Part shown: positions 1-5,560 of the stretch, piece after piece
Numbering within the stretch: position 1 is the stretch's first letter
Layout: the number at the start of each line of letters is the position of its first letter
Assembly (NCBI GenBank): GCA_009927565.1
Contig: RFMT01000397.1
Coordinates: 1-8,679, forward strand
DNA from: Acidimicrobiia bacterium
GTDB taxonomy: Bacteria; Actinomycetota; Acidimicrobiia; Acidimicrobiales; Ilumatobacteraceae
Length of the DNA stretch: 8,679 nt
Direction: 5' to 3'
The notes under the pieces: model-generated
The model's database searches: none
Seen by the model: only the letters and a program-made list of their open reading frames with translations
What the model was told of the DNA's origin: nothing
Program-made: the position numbers and the translations under genes

Positions 1-257
1 GGAATTGTTGTTGTTGTCGTTGTTGTCGCAACAGTTGTAGTCGGCGCAACAGTTGTTGTGGTTGTCGTTGGCGCCGTGATGTTGATCCATTTCTTTGCCT
101 TCGGAAATATCGCACAAACAAGTCGTGTACCCGAAACATTGACGACTTTGCCCGGCACCGTACATTTAGCGCCTTCCTTATTAACTGCCAATGCTGGTGC
201 GCCAAACAGTCCTAAGAGACCAACAACCAGCGCCAAGGAAGCAGTTTTTTTATTCAT
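1..257 (-). CDS. Secreted threonine-rich protein, N-terminal part (runs off left edge)
   Basis: I read this partial gene directly on the minus strand: ATG at 257-255, then 85 open codons to the window edge. Residues 1-24 form a classic Sec signal peptide, with a basic MNKK start, a hydrophobic core and a probable cleavage after PALA. Next is a small segment with two cysteines (C32, C48) and several glycines, ending in KKWI. From about residue 61 it becomes a low-complexity linker of Thr runs broken by VAP and VA. Such linkers are typical of cell-surface proteins in actinobacteria, where they separate a wall-proximal part from a distal domain. The start overlaps the last 8 bp of the upstream permease gene (stop 252-250), so the two are probably co-transcribed and translationally coupled. 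The C-terminal domain lies outside the window, so the function is unknown. Confidence 0.8.
   Translation of the reverse strand, partial: MNKKTASLALVVGLLGLFGAPALAVNKEGAKCTVPGKVVNVSGTRLVCAIFPKAKKWINITAPTTTTTTVAPTTTVATTTTTTTI
3..77 (-). repeat. Low-complexity ACN-rich tract encoding poly-Thr linker
   Basis: On the minus strand this stretch is nearly all ACN codons, encoding six Thr, VAP, three Thr, VA and seven Thr. On the plus strand it appears as a GTT/GTC-rich tract. The Thr codons are mixed (ACA, ACG, ACT, ACC), so this is a selected protein linker more than a pure trinucleotide microsatellite. It is still a plausible site of length variation between strains. Confidence 0.75.
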
Positions 258-1467
258 ACCTATAGGTTACCGACTTTCGTGAGCCCAAAAGGGCGATGGC
301 GATGCCGACGACAACGATGAAGATTGCGAGCAATGACGCGTCGCGTTTGACGTTGAAGCCCATTGAAAGTGTCGCAATTATTCCCAACACAGGCAAGATC
401 GGCACGCCTCGAATCGAACCTCGCACCACAAACTGCCGCGGATGATTCGGCATTCGTTTGCGCAAGATGATCAAAACAAGATTCACAATTACGAACAAAA
501 TGTAAATCAACACATCGGTTGCGCCGGCAAGCAACGAGATGTCTTCAAGCAAGATCAGCCCGATTGCCACACCAGTACTCGCCAACAGCACCGTTGAAGA
601 CGTGCTGACCAACGCAATGGCGGCCATGAGTTTTGCCGAACTCGCACCAACTCTAAGTGACATGACATCGGCAAGCGGTCGAGTTGAGTTCACCAAACCA
701 TCAACACCGAGCACGCTTACTGCAACAATCGCAACACCAACATATAGAAGCGTCGAAATTGCCAGCGACAACAACAGCGCCAGCGGAACGGTTCGCCGCG
801 GATTCTTAGTCTCTTCAGACAACGTAATCACTTCGTCAAAACCGATGAACGCGAAAAACACCAACGACGCGGATGCAAAAACGCCACCGAAATTAAACCC
901 CGAGAAGAGATCTACATCACCGATGTCTGGAGCGCCAACAACAAAAACTAAAACTAAACCGCCAACTTCTATTGCCCCAAGCGTCAAAACTAACCAAATA
1001 GCGCGTTGCATACCCAAAAAAGAAACAAAACACGTCACAAGAGCGATAGCGATAGCGCTCACGCGAGAATCAACTTCGATGAATTCGGCGAGGTATCGCG
1101 AAAAGCCAAGCGCGACCGTCGATGCTGCAACAACAAGCGCAAGCGCCATTGACCAACCAACAGTTGCCGAAACCCAACTCGGAAATGCGTGTCGAGCAAA
1201 CTCTTGTTCAGAGCCTGCTTTCGGAAACATCGAAGACAACTCCATATAACTGAAAGCTGTAAGCACACTCAAAGCCGAAGCGAACAAAAACGACATCCAA
1301 ACTTGAGCGCCGGCATCCTCGGCAGCGGGACCTAGCAAAACGTAAATGCCAGCACCAATGATTATCGCCACACCACTTGCGGTAACCTGCGGAAGACTTA
1401 AGACCCGTTCAAAATTTTCGCTTCCCTCTAACGTGCGGCTTTGTGAGGATGAATCGTCTATTGCCAA
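250..1467 (-). CDS. APC-superfamily amino-acid permease with apparent internal deletion
   Basis: The product is a polytopic membrane protein of 405 aa, predicted to import amino acids or export amines by cation-coupled transport. TM1 carries the APC substrate-binding signature GAGIYVLLG (about residues 38-46). TM6 and the following loop read FFAFIGFDEVITLSEETKNP (about 204-223), the most conserved APC block. The start is TTG, because an in-frame TAG lies four codons upstream and the next Met is at about residue 57. After TM8 (SSTVLLAST) the protein passes straight into a TM9/10-like segment (VAIGLILLEDISLLAGATD). The usual cytoplasmic loop of roughly 30-40 residues with an SR..Y.MARDG..P-type motif is missing, and helices 8 and 9 appear merged. 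The protein is shorter than the usual 440-500 aa. Family membership is secure. Substrate and functionality are not. Confidence 0.88.
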   Translation of the reverse strand: MAIDDSSSQSRTLEGSENFERVLSLPQVTASGVAIIIGAGIYVLLGPAAEDAGAQVWMSFLFASALSVLTAFSYMELSSMFPKAGSEQEFARHAFPSWVSATVGWSMALALVVAASTVALGFSRYLAEFIEVDSRVSAIAIALVTCFVSFLGMQRAIWLVLTLGAIEVGGLVLVFVVGAPDIGDVDLFSGFNFGGVFASASLVFFAFIGFDEVITLSEETKNPRRTVPLALLLSLAISTLLYVGVAIVAVSVLGVDGLVNSTRPLADVMSLRVGASSAKLMAAIALVSTSSTVLLASTGVAIGLILLEDISLLAGATDVLIYILFVIVNLVLIILRKRMPNHPRQFVVRGSIRGVPILPVLGIIATLSMGFNVKRDASLLAIFIVVVGIAIALLGSRKSVTYRYE

Positions 1468-1473
1468 AGCATA

Positions 1474-1479
1474 GTTCTA
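1474..1479 (-). promoter_or_regulatory. Putative -10 element of the permease (TAGAAC)
   Basis: TAGAAC sits exactly 6 nt upstream of the TTG start on the minus strand. It departs from TANNNT only at the last base, and the following base is T (TAGAACT). No Shine-Dalgarno sequence is visible, which fits leaderless initiation. The same heptamer occurs at the same spacing before the divergent oxidoreductase gene. Confidence 0.35.
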
Positions 1480-1528
1480 CGCAAATTTGACCTAGTCATC
1501 TAAAGCGTCGCATGCACTAGTCGTGCGC

Positions 1529-1534
1529 TAGAAC
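1529..1534 (+). promoter_or_regulatory. Putative -10 element of the LLM oxidoreductase (TAGAAC)
   Basis: TAGAAC lies 6 nt before the ATG at 1541, mirroring the permease side of this 73-bp divergent spacer. A TTGACC at 1487-1492 resembles a -35 hexamer, but it lies about 36 bp upstream, too far to pair with this -10. Confidence 0.35.
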
Positions 1535-1540
1535 TGATGC

Positions 1541-2437
1541 ATGGTCAAACCTTTTGAAACGAAATTCGGTTGGCTAACACCAGTTATTGGCAACCGCTGG
1601 AGCAACTTTCAGCCGATCGTCATGTACCAAGAACAACACATTTTGCCGAAAGCGCTTGAATATTTTGACTCGCTTTGGCTGGCTGATCATTTCTACGGCT
1701 TCGACGCACCAACCGACCCATTTATGGAAGCATGGACAACACTCACGTGGCTCGCAGCGAAGTTTCCGCGAGTATTGCTCTGCCACCATGTTCTCGGTCA
1801 GGGATATCGCAACCCAGCACTCACGGCAAAGATGGCGGCGACACTTCAAGTTTTGTCCGGCAATCGCTTCATGCTTGGCATCGGTGCCGGGTGGCGCGAA
1901 GATGAATATCACGCATACGGCTTTGAGTTTCCACGCCCTGCGGTTCGTTTCGCACAACTCGAAGATCTGATACACATCTGTCGAAAAATGTGGACAGAAG
2001 ACTTACCGACATTTAGCGGCAAGCACTTCAGCATCGATAAGGCGGCTGCCCCACCAAAGCCAAGCGTCGTGCCACCAATCTGCATCGGTGCGTATGGCGA
2101 GCAAATTGGCTTACCACTCGTTGGTCGCCTGGCAGATGTATGGAACGCGTCGTTACAAGGCGACGAATCTAAGTGGATAAAAAAGCGCGACATCGTGTGG
2201 ACGTCCGCAGAACGCGCGGGGCGCGATCCATCAACAATTGAAATTTCTCTTACAGTCGAGCGACCACTACCAAATACGAGCACTGAGTCAACACAATTTG
2301 TGGACGACCTAGTTCATCTTTGTGATCTTGGGGTCAGCCATTTCGTGATGGACTTCGGACATCCCACATCGGCCGAACCAGTCATGCGCTTCGTAGATGA
2401 AGTGTTACGCCCAATCAAGAGCTCACGCCACAGTTGA
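1541..2437 (+). CDS. LLM-class flavin/F420-dependent oxidoreductase
   Basis: This 298-aa cytosolic protein belongs to the bacterial luciferase-like monooxygenase superfamily, a TIM barrel using FMN or coenzyme F420. The N-terminal strand ends in WLTPV (11-15). SLWLADHFYG (44-53) matches the family's E/D-H substrate and cofactor loop. The diagnostic block SGNRFMLGIGAGWREDEY (106-123) is intact. PPKP (171-174) followed by ICIGAYGE (180-187) is the usual phosphate-binding region. The C-terminal part (GVSHFVMDFG, 264-273) also fits. Length is normal for the F420-dependent branch. In actinobacteria many relatives use F420, but the cofactor cannot be fixed from sequence alone and the substrate is unknown. 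ATG at 1541 is the only sensible start. The gene is monocistronic on this strand, and its TGA shares its final base with the tRNA-Cys gene. Confidence 0.9.
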   Translation: MVKPFETKFGWLTPVIGNRWSNFQPIVMYQEQHILPKALEYFDSLWLADHFYGFDAPTDPFMEAWTTLTWLAAKFPRVLLCHHVLGQGYRNPALTAKMAATLQVLSGNRFMLGIGAGWREDEYHAYGFEFPRPAVRFAQLEDLIHICRKMWTEDLPTFSGKHFSIDKAAAPPKPSVVPPICIGAYGEQIGLPLVGRLADVWNASLQGDESKWIKKRDIVWTSAERAGRDPSTIEISLTVERPLPNTSTESTQFVDDLVHLCDLGVSHFVMDFGHPTSAEPVMRFVDEVLRPIKSSRHS

Positions 2438-2508
2438 GGCGACGCCGAGAATCGAACTCGGTTAAAGGGCTTTGCAGGCCCGTGCCTAAGCCAGTCGGCC
2501 ACGTCGCC
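2437..2508 (-). tRNA. tRNA-Cys (anticodon GCA)
   Basis: The minus strand folds into a full cloverleaf. The acceptor stem GGCGACG pairs with CGTCGCC, the D stem is GCC/GGC, and the anticodon loop CTGCAAA gives GCA. The T arm is CCGAG-TTCGATT-CTCGG. The discriminator base is U, as expected for tRNA-Cys, where U73 is an identity element for cysteinyl-tRNA synthetase. The anticodon stem has a C-U mismatch at its outermost pair (27-43). CCA is not encoded (the next bases are CAA), so it must be added by the CCA-adding enzyme. The 3' end coincides with the last base of the convergent oxidoreductase stop codon. The gene lies 51 bp downstream of the co-directional DUF3048 gene. Confidence 0.96.
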
Positions 2509-2559
2509 AAATTAAATTGACGTGATCACACTATCTGCGCACTTGAAACTTCTCTGACC
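2509..2559 (-). other. Spacer between DUF3048 gene and tRNA-Cys
   Basis: This is a 51-bp AT-leaning spacer. It holds an 8-bp palindrome GTGATCAC (2522-2529) and, on the minus strand, a TAGTGT hexamer (2528-2533) that could be the tRNA -10 element. I see no convincing -35 and no stem-loop with a T tract. The tRNA could instead be expressed by read-through from the DUF3048 gene. Confidence 0.3.
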
Positions 2560-3531
2560 TCATTTAAGGGTTACAGGACTCTTCTTTGCACCACCATCAA
2601 CAAGCACGATCATCACTTGACCTACATCAAATGGAAACTGCGCTCCACCGAACGAGAAGTTCGTGCCTGAAGTGCTTGTAGGTCGCGACCACGTGCCATC
2701 GAATGACTGACCGTTACGCAAAATAATTGCTCGACCTGCCCCCACTGATTTGAGCAGCGGCGTCTTTCCACCGAACTTGTCGCCATACTTCGTCTCTTTG
2801 CGCTCGACATATTGCAAAACAACGGTTTTTGGAGTCAAGAAACTTTTGTTGACGGCGTCGCGATGAATCGAACCATCGAAAGAGATAGTCCAAGACTTGC
2901 CAGTCCAAGAGCCAGACACGCGAGCCGACGACCAAGCAGCCTGAAAATAAGTCGTCTTCGTGCCACCTGTTGCCGGGGTCGCATTAAAAGCCAAACCAAC
3001 GTCTTTGATTGCACCGACTTTTGTTTCTTTCTCCATCATCGCGGCAAGGCGCAACAACTGGTTATGCGGTGCCGACTTAGACAGGTTGCGATAATAAAAA
3101 GTCGATCGATCACTCGGCGAAAGCGAAATCGATTGCGATTTGCGGATGGCTTTTAGCAACACATCATTTGCCCCGCTATATGCAAGACCCGGATTCGTGA
3201 ACTGCTCGAGAAGTTCAAGGTCTGAAATTCGCGCACTACGGGTTGGCCCGACAACGCTTGGAAATTTGGTGTTGAACATCGCCGCAATTCGTGTGAGGCC
3301 CCACTCGACTTCTTCGACATAAATAAGGTCAGCCTGATTCAAGTTGTAGTGCGGACGATCAGGACGCGAATTGCCATATTTGACCATGACAACTGGCTTG
3401 CCCTCACCACCTGGCAGACCTGACAACGGGCTTGGCCCACCTTCTGCGTTTACCGAGATCGGCGAGCCTGCAAGAGTTGCAACAGCGAGACCAAGTGACA
3501 ATGCGACAGCGAATACCTTGTTTTTGCTCAT
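2560..3531 (-). CDS. Secreted DUF3048 (YerB-like) protein
   Basis: The 323-aa product begins with a Sec signal peptide (hydrophobic core about residues 6-21, probable cleavage after SVNA at about 29). The mature part contains both DUF3048 halves. The N-terminal hallmark is VGPTRSAR (94-101), preceded by ADLIYVEEVEWGLTRIAAMF (67-86) and followed by APHN (154-157). The C-terminal half has GAGRAIILRNGQSFDGTWSR (264-283) and a terminal FDVGQVMIVLVDGG (301-314). The Bacillus relative YerB is a lipoprotein of unclear function. Here no lipobox cysteine is visible, so the protein is probably exported in soluble or wall-associated form. Biochemical role is unknown. The ATG start has no ribosome-binding site, and a TAAACT hexamer lies 6 nt upstream. 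It diverges from the PLP enzyme gene across 66 bp. Confidence 0.92.
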   Translation of the reverse strand: MSKNKVFAVALSLGLAVATLAGSPISVNAEGGPSPLSGLPGGEGKPVVMVKYGNSRPDRPHYNLNQADLIYVEEVEWGLTRIAAMFNTKFPSVVGPTRSARISDLELLEQFTNPGLAYSGANDVLLKAIRKSQSISLSPSDRSTFYYRNLSKSAPHNQLLRLAAMMEKETKVGAIKDVGLAFNATPATGGTKTTYFQAAWSSARVSGSWTGKSWTISFDGSIHRDAVNKSFLTPKTVVLQYVERKETKYGDKFGGKTPLLKSVGAGRAIILRNGQSFDGTWSRPTSTSGTNFSFGGAQFPFDVGQVMIVLVDGGAKKSPVTLK

Positions 3532-3537
3532 TGTTAG

Positions 3538-3543
3538 AGTTTA
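3538..3543 (-). promoter_or_regulatory. -10 element TAAACT, leaderless start of DUF3048 gene
   Basis: TAAACT on the minus strand is followed by six bases (CTAACA) and then the ATG, so transcription would begin at or next to the start codon. There is no Shine-Dalgarno sequence and no clear -35. Confidence 0.5.
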
Positions 3544-3585
3544 AACGACTCGCATCGTCGCAACCTGCCGTTGAAAGTCTGTTGT

Positions 3586-3591
3586 TAGCCT
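3586..3591 (+). promoter_or_regulatory. -10 element TAGCCT, leaderless start of PLP transferase
   Basis: TAGCCT, six bases (TTATTT), then GTG at 3598. The spacing equals that of the divergent DUF3048 gene, and it supports the GTG as the true start. TTGAAA at 3571-3576 is too close (9 bp) to serve as the -35. Confidence 0.5.
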
Positions 3592-3597
3592 TTATTT

Positions 3598-4770
3598 GTG
3601 GCACCAAGCGATAAAAACCAGCCAGCGACAACTGCGATCACGGCCGGACGTGATGACTCTGGGTCGTTGGCACCGTCACTAACACCCGCGACAACGTGGT
3701 CAAGTTCTGGTCTCGAAGAGAGCCACCGTCAAGCCACAGCGATTCACGAGACAAAGTTCTATTCGCGATATGCCAACCCAACAGTTGAAGCGTTCGAACA
3801 AGCGATCGCAGAACTCGAAAACACCCAAGCCGCTCTCGCATTTGCCTCGGGCATGGGTGCAGTTTCAAGCGTCGTGCTTGCGCTCTGCTCTAAGGGCGAT
3901 CACATTGTGGCGCAACGCAACTGTTATGCGGGCACGCTCGCATTTTTGAACGGGCCATGTGTTCGGCTTGGCATCGACGTCACTTTTGTCGACGGTCGTA
4001 GCGCACAAGAATTTGGCTCGGCTGTGCGACCAGGTAAAACGATGTTGGTGATGGCCGAATCACCGAGTAATCCACATCTTGATTTGGTAGACCTGGCTGC
4101 ACTAGGCGCGATCAAAGGACCAATTACCGTTGTCGATTCAACTCTCGCCACACCACTTGGGCAACGACCACACGATCATGGCGTTTCGATCGTTTTGCAC
4201 TCTGCAACTAAAGGTATTGCTGGTCACAATGATGCCACTATCGGCGTTATCGCAGGCGATGCCGACTTAATTGGCGAAATTTGGGGCTATTCGATTTTGC
4301 ACGGCGCAACTGCGTCGCCATTCGACGCGATGAACGCATTGCGTGGTGTTCGCACACTTGATGCCCGACTCGCCCGTCAATGCGAGTCTGCTCGAACACT
4401 GGCCGAGTGGCTGAGCGAACAAAAAAATGTGACGGCAGTGCACTACCCAGGTTTGAAGTCGCATGCACAACACGCGCTAGCAAAAAAACAGATGAACTAT
4501 TTTGGCTCGGTACTTTCGTTTGAAATCGCCGGCGGCAAACCTGCGGCGGCAAAATTGCTCGGCGCGCTCAAGTTGATCCGCCCTGCAGTAACGCTTGGTG
4601 GCACAGAAACATTGATCTCGCACTCAGCGTCAAGCACACACAACAGTGTCGATGCTGATACGAAAGCAAAAACAGGTTTGACAGAGTCGCTTCTGCGTTT
4701 GTCAGTCGGGCTCGAAGCCTGCGCAGACATTCAGCGCGACTTGGCTACGGCCCTCGCGCAAACTAATTAG
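3598..4770 (+). CDS. Cys/Met-metabolism PLP enzyme (cystathionine gamma-synthase/lyase family)
   Basis: This 390-aa fold-type I PLP enzyme acts on sulfur amino acids in the cytosol. Visible landmarks are YSRYANPT (55-62), whose Tyr and Arg contact the PLP phosphate of the neighbouring subunit, then ASGMGA (83-88) and ESPSNP (154-159). VDSTLATP (179-186) carries the Asp that pairs with the pyridine nitrogen. SATKGIAGHND (202-212) carries the Schiff-base lysine K205. LRLSVGLE (366-373) carries the carboxylate-binding Arg. The usual YGGT motif reads CYAGT (109-113), keeping the active-site Tyr. The sequence cannot separate gamma-synthase, gamma-lyase, methionine gamma-lyase or O-acetylhomoserine sulfhydrylase. 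No other methionine-pathway gene is adjacent. The start is GTG. The stop lies 2 bp from the convergent bL33 stop. Confidence 0.9.
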   Translation: MAPSDKNQPATTAITAGRDDSGSLAPSLTPATTWSSSGLEESHRQATAIHETKFYSRYANPTVEAFEQAIAELENTQAALAFASGMGAVSSVVLALCSKGDHIVAQRNCYAGTLAFLNGPCVRLGIDVTFVDGRSAQEFGSAVRPGKTMLVMAESPSNPHLDLVDLAALGAIKGPITVVDSTLATPLGQRPHDHGVSIVLHSATKGIAGHNDATIGVIAGDADLIGEIWGYSILHGATASPFDAMNALRGVRTLDARLARQCESARTLAEWLSEQKNVTAVHYPGLKSHAQHALAKKQMNYFGSVLSFEIAGGKPAAAKLLGALKLIRPAVTLGGTETLISHSASSTHNSVDADTKAKTGLTESLLRLSVGLEACADIQRDLATALAQTN

Positions 4771-4772
4771 TT

Positions 4773-4943
4773 TTAGCGCTCTTCTTTGAAGATGACGTGC
4801 TTGCGCACGACAGGGTCGTACTTCTTGAGTTCGAGACGCTCACGTGAATTGACTTTGTTCTTGCGAGTTACGTACGTGAAACCAGTATCGGCTGTGCTGC
4901 GCAACTTGATGATTGGGCGCTTATCTTTGCTCTTGGCTGCCAT
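4773..4943 (-). CDS. rpmG: 50S ribosomal protein bL33 (zinc-free type)
   Basis: This is a 56-aa basic protein starting MAAKSKDKRP, with the bL33 core GFTYVTRKNK (21-30) and the conserved ending KKYDPVVRKHVIFKEER (40-56), like the E. coli form. It is a late-assembling protein of the large subunit near the E site. It contains no cysteine, so it lacks the paired CxxC zinc ribbon of the C+ form. The ATG lies 9 nt after the bL28 stop, so the two genes form an operon. Only a weak purine stretch (GAGAA) precedes it. The stop is 2 bp from the stop of the convergent PLP enzyme, and no terminator hairpin fits between them. Confidence 0.96.
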   Translation of the reverse strand: MAAKSKDKRPIIKLRSTADTGFTYVTRKNKVNSRERLELKKYDPVVRKHVIFKEER

Positions 4944-4952
4944 GGCGAGTTC

Positions 4953-5189
4953 TCAGACTTTCTTTCCGGCGCGACGCATTTCGGCGACGACTGATTCGAT
5001 GCCCCGTTTGTCGATCGTGCGAACACCCTTTGTGCTGACATTGAGAGTGACCCAACGACGCTCGGAGGGCAACCAGAATCGACGCTTGTGCGAATTAACA
5101 CGCCACCAACGCTTGGTGCGAATGTGCGAGTGCGAGATTGTATGACCCTTGCTCGGGGCCTTTGAGAGGACATCACAGCGATTTGGCAT
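4953..5189 (-). CDS. rpmB: 50S ribosomal protein bL28 (zinc-free type)
   Basis: This is a 78-aa basic protein starting MPNRCDVLSKAPSKGHTISH. The C-terminal half, RRFWLPSERRWVTLNVSTKG (36-55) and IDKRGIESVV (59-68), closely follows the E. coli pattern. One cysteine remains (C5), but the CxxC pairs of the zinc-binding form are absent. The reading frame is open upstream of this ATG, but the family N-terminus fixes the start here. A TATACT hexamer exactly 6 nt upstream confirms it and implies a leaderless mRNA. It is the first gene of the bL28-bL33 operon and diverges from the bL31 gene over 45 bp. bL28 helps join the subunits and the exit-site region of the 50S. Confidence 0.96.
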   Translation of the reverse strand: MPNRCDVLSKAPSKGHTISHSHIRTKRWWRVNSHKRRFWLPSERRWVTLNVSTKGVRTIDKRGIESVVAEMRRAGKKV

Positions 5190-5195
5190 TGAAAC

Positions 5196-5201
5196 AGTAT
5201 A
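5196..5201 (-). promoter_or_regulatory. -10 element TATACT of the bL28-bL33 operon
   Basis: TATACT (near-consensus) on the minus strand is followed by GTTTCA and the bL28 ATG, the same 6-nt spacing seen at other genes here. No -35 consensus is seen. The position expected for one falls in the -10 region of the opposite promoter. Confidence 0.55.
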
Positions 5202-5223
5202 GAGGGCACTTTTAGCCCGATAC
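5197..5223. promoter_or_regulatory. Imperfect dyad between divergent ribosomal promoters (possible operator)
   Basis: GTAT-aga-GGGC, a 7-base loop (actttta), then GCCC-g-ATAC. The outer arms fall inside the two opposing -10 hexamers, so a protein bound here would block both the bL28-bL33 and the bL31 promoters. The arms are short and the spacing is asymmetric by two bases, so this may be chance. It does not clearly match the known actinobacterial Zur box. Confidence 0.22.
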
Positions 5224-5226
5224 ACT
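5221..5226 (+). promoter_or_regulatory. -10 element TACACT of bL31B gene
   Basis: TACACT is followed by 8 bases and the ATG at 5235, giving a leader of about 0-2 nt. It stands 19 bp from the opposing TATACT. Confidence 0.42.
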
Positions 5227-5234
5227 TTGAAGCC

Positions 5235-5525
5235 ATGAAACCTGAGATTCACCCCGATTACCAGTTCGTCGTATTCGAGGACAGTTCTGCCGACTATCGC
5301 TTTTTGACTCGTTCGACGCTGAAGACCGACCCCGCAAAAACAGTTGTTTGGGAAGACGGCAACACATACCCACTCGTGCAACTTGAAATTTCCAATGCCA
5401 GCCACCCGTTCTTTACGGGCCAGATGAAGATCATTGACTCGGCTGGTCGTGTTGATCGTTTCAACAAGCGCTATGGCGCTCGCAAGAAGACGGTTGCTAA
5501 AAAAGCGCCTGCTGCTAAAAAATAA
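5235..5525 (+). CDS. rpmE2: 50S ribosomal protein bL31 type B
   Basis: This 96-aa protein matches type B bL31 throughout: MKPEIHPDYQFVVFEDSS (1-18), FLTRST (23-28), WEDGNTYPLVQLEISNASHP (39-58), FFTGQMKIIDSAGRVDRFNK (59-78) and RYG (79-81). It has no cysteine, so it lacks the zinc-binding CxxC of type A. bL31 forms an intersubunit bridge to the 30S head. It carries an extra Lys/Ala tail after the core (KKTVAKKAPAAKK, 84-96), which is probably disordered and RNA-binding. The gene is divergent from bL28-bL33. The 35-bp spacer to the next, convergent gene has no clear terminator. Confidence 0.96.
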   Translation: MKPEIHPDYQFVVFEDSSADYRFLTRSTLKTDPAKTVVWEDGNTYPLVQLEISNASHPFFTGQMKIIDSAGRVDRFNKRYGARKKTVAKKAPAAKK

Positions 5526-5560
5526 TTGGCATCTCTAAGACGCCTGTCGCATTGGCGCGG

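Noticed and set aside
1..80. GTT/GTC tract as a CRISPR-like or microsatellite repeat
   Set aside because: There are no regular units or spacers. It is explained by Thr codons of the secreted protein on the minus strand.
539..1249. 236-codon open frame on the plus strand
   Set aside because: It lies wholly antisense to the well-supported permease, has a Thr/Ser/Ala/Pro-rich low-complexity composition typical of a reverse-complement shadow, and shows no domain.
1463..1474. Four-codon upstream ORF (ATGCTTTGGCAATAG) before the permease on the minus strand
   Set aside because: It is out of frame and would precede the TTG start by 5 nt. With leaderless initiation it would not be in the mRNA, and there is no other evidence for it.
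1487..1515. TTGACC as a -35 box for the LLM gene
   Set aside because: At 16-18 bp downstream there is no TANNNT hexamer. The plausible -10 at 1529 is too far away.
5190..5234. Canonical Zur box in the ribosomal spacer
   Set aside because: A TGAAA start is present at 5190, but I could not find the matching palindromic half expected for the mycobacterial or Streptomyces motif.
5190..5405. N-terminal extension of the bL28 frame up to 5405 on the minus strand
   Set aside because: It would run through the bL31B gene on the other strand. The bL28 family N-terminus (MPNRCDV) and the TATACT element both place the start at 5189.
5526..5560. CGCC...GGCG hairpin between bL31B and the hydroxyacid dehydrogenase stop, as a terminator
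   Set aside because: The arms are only four base pairs and no T tract follows on either strand.
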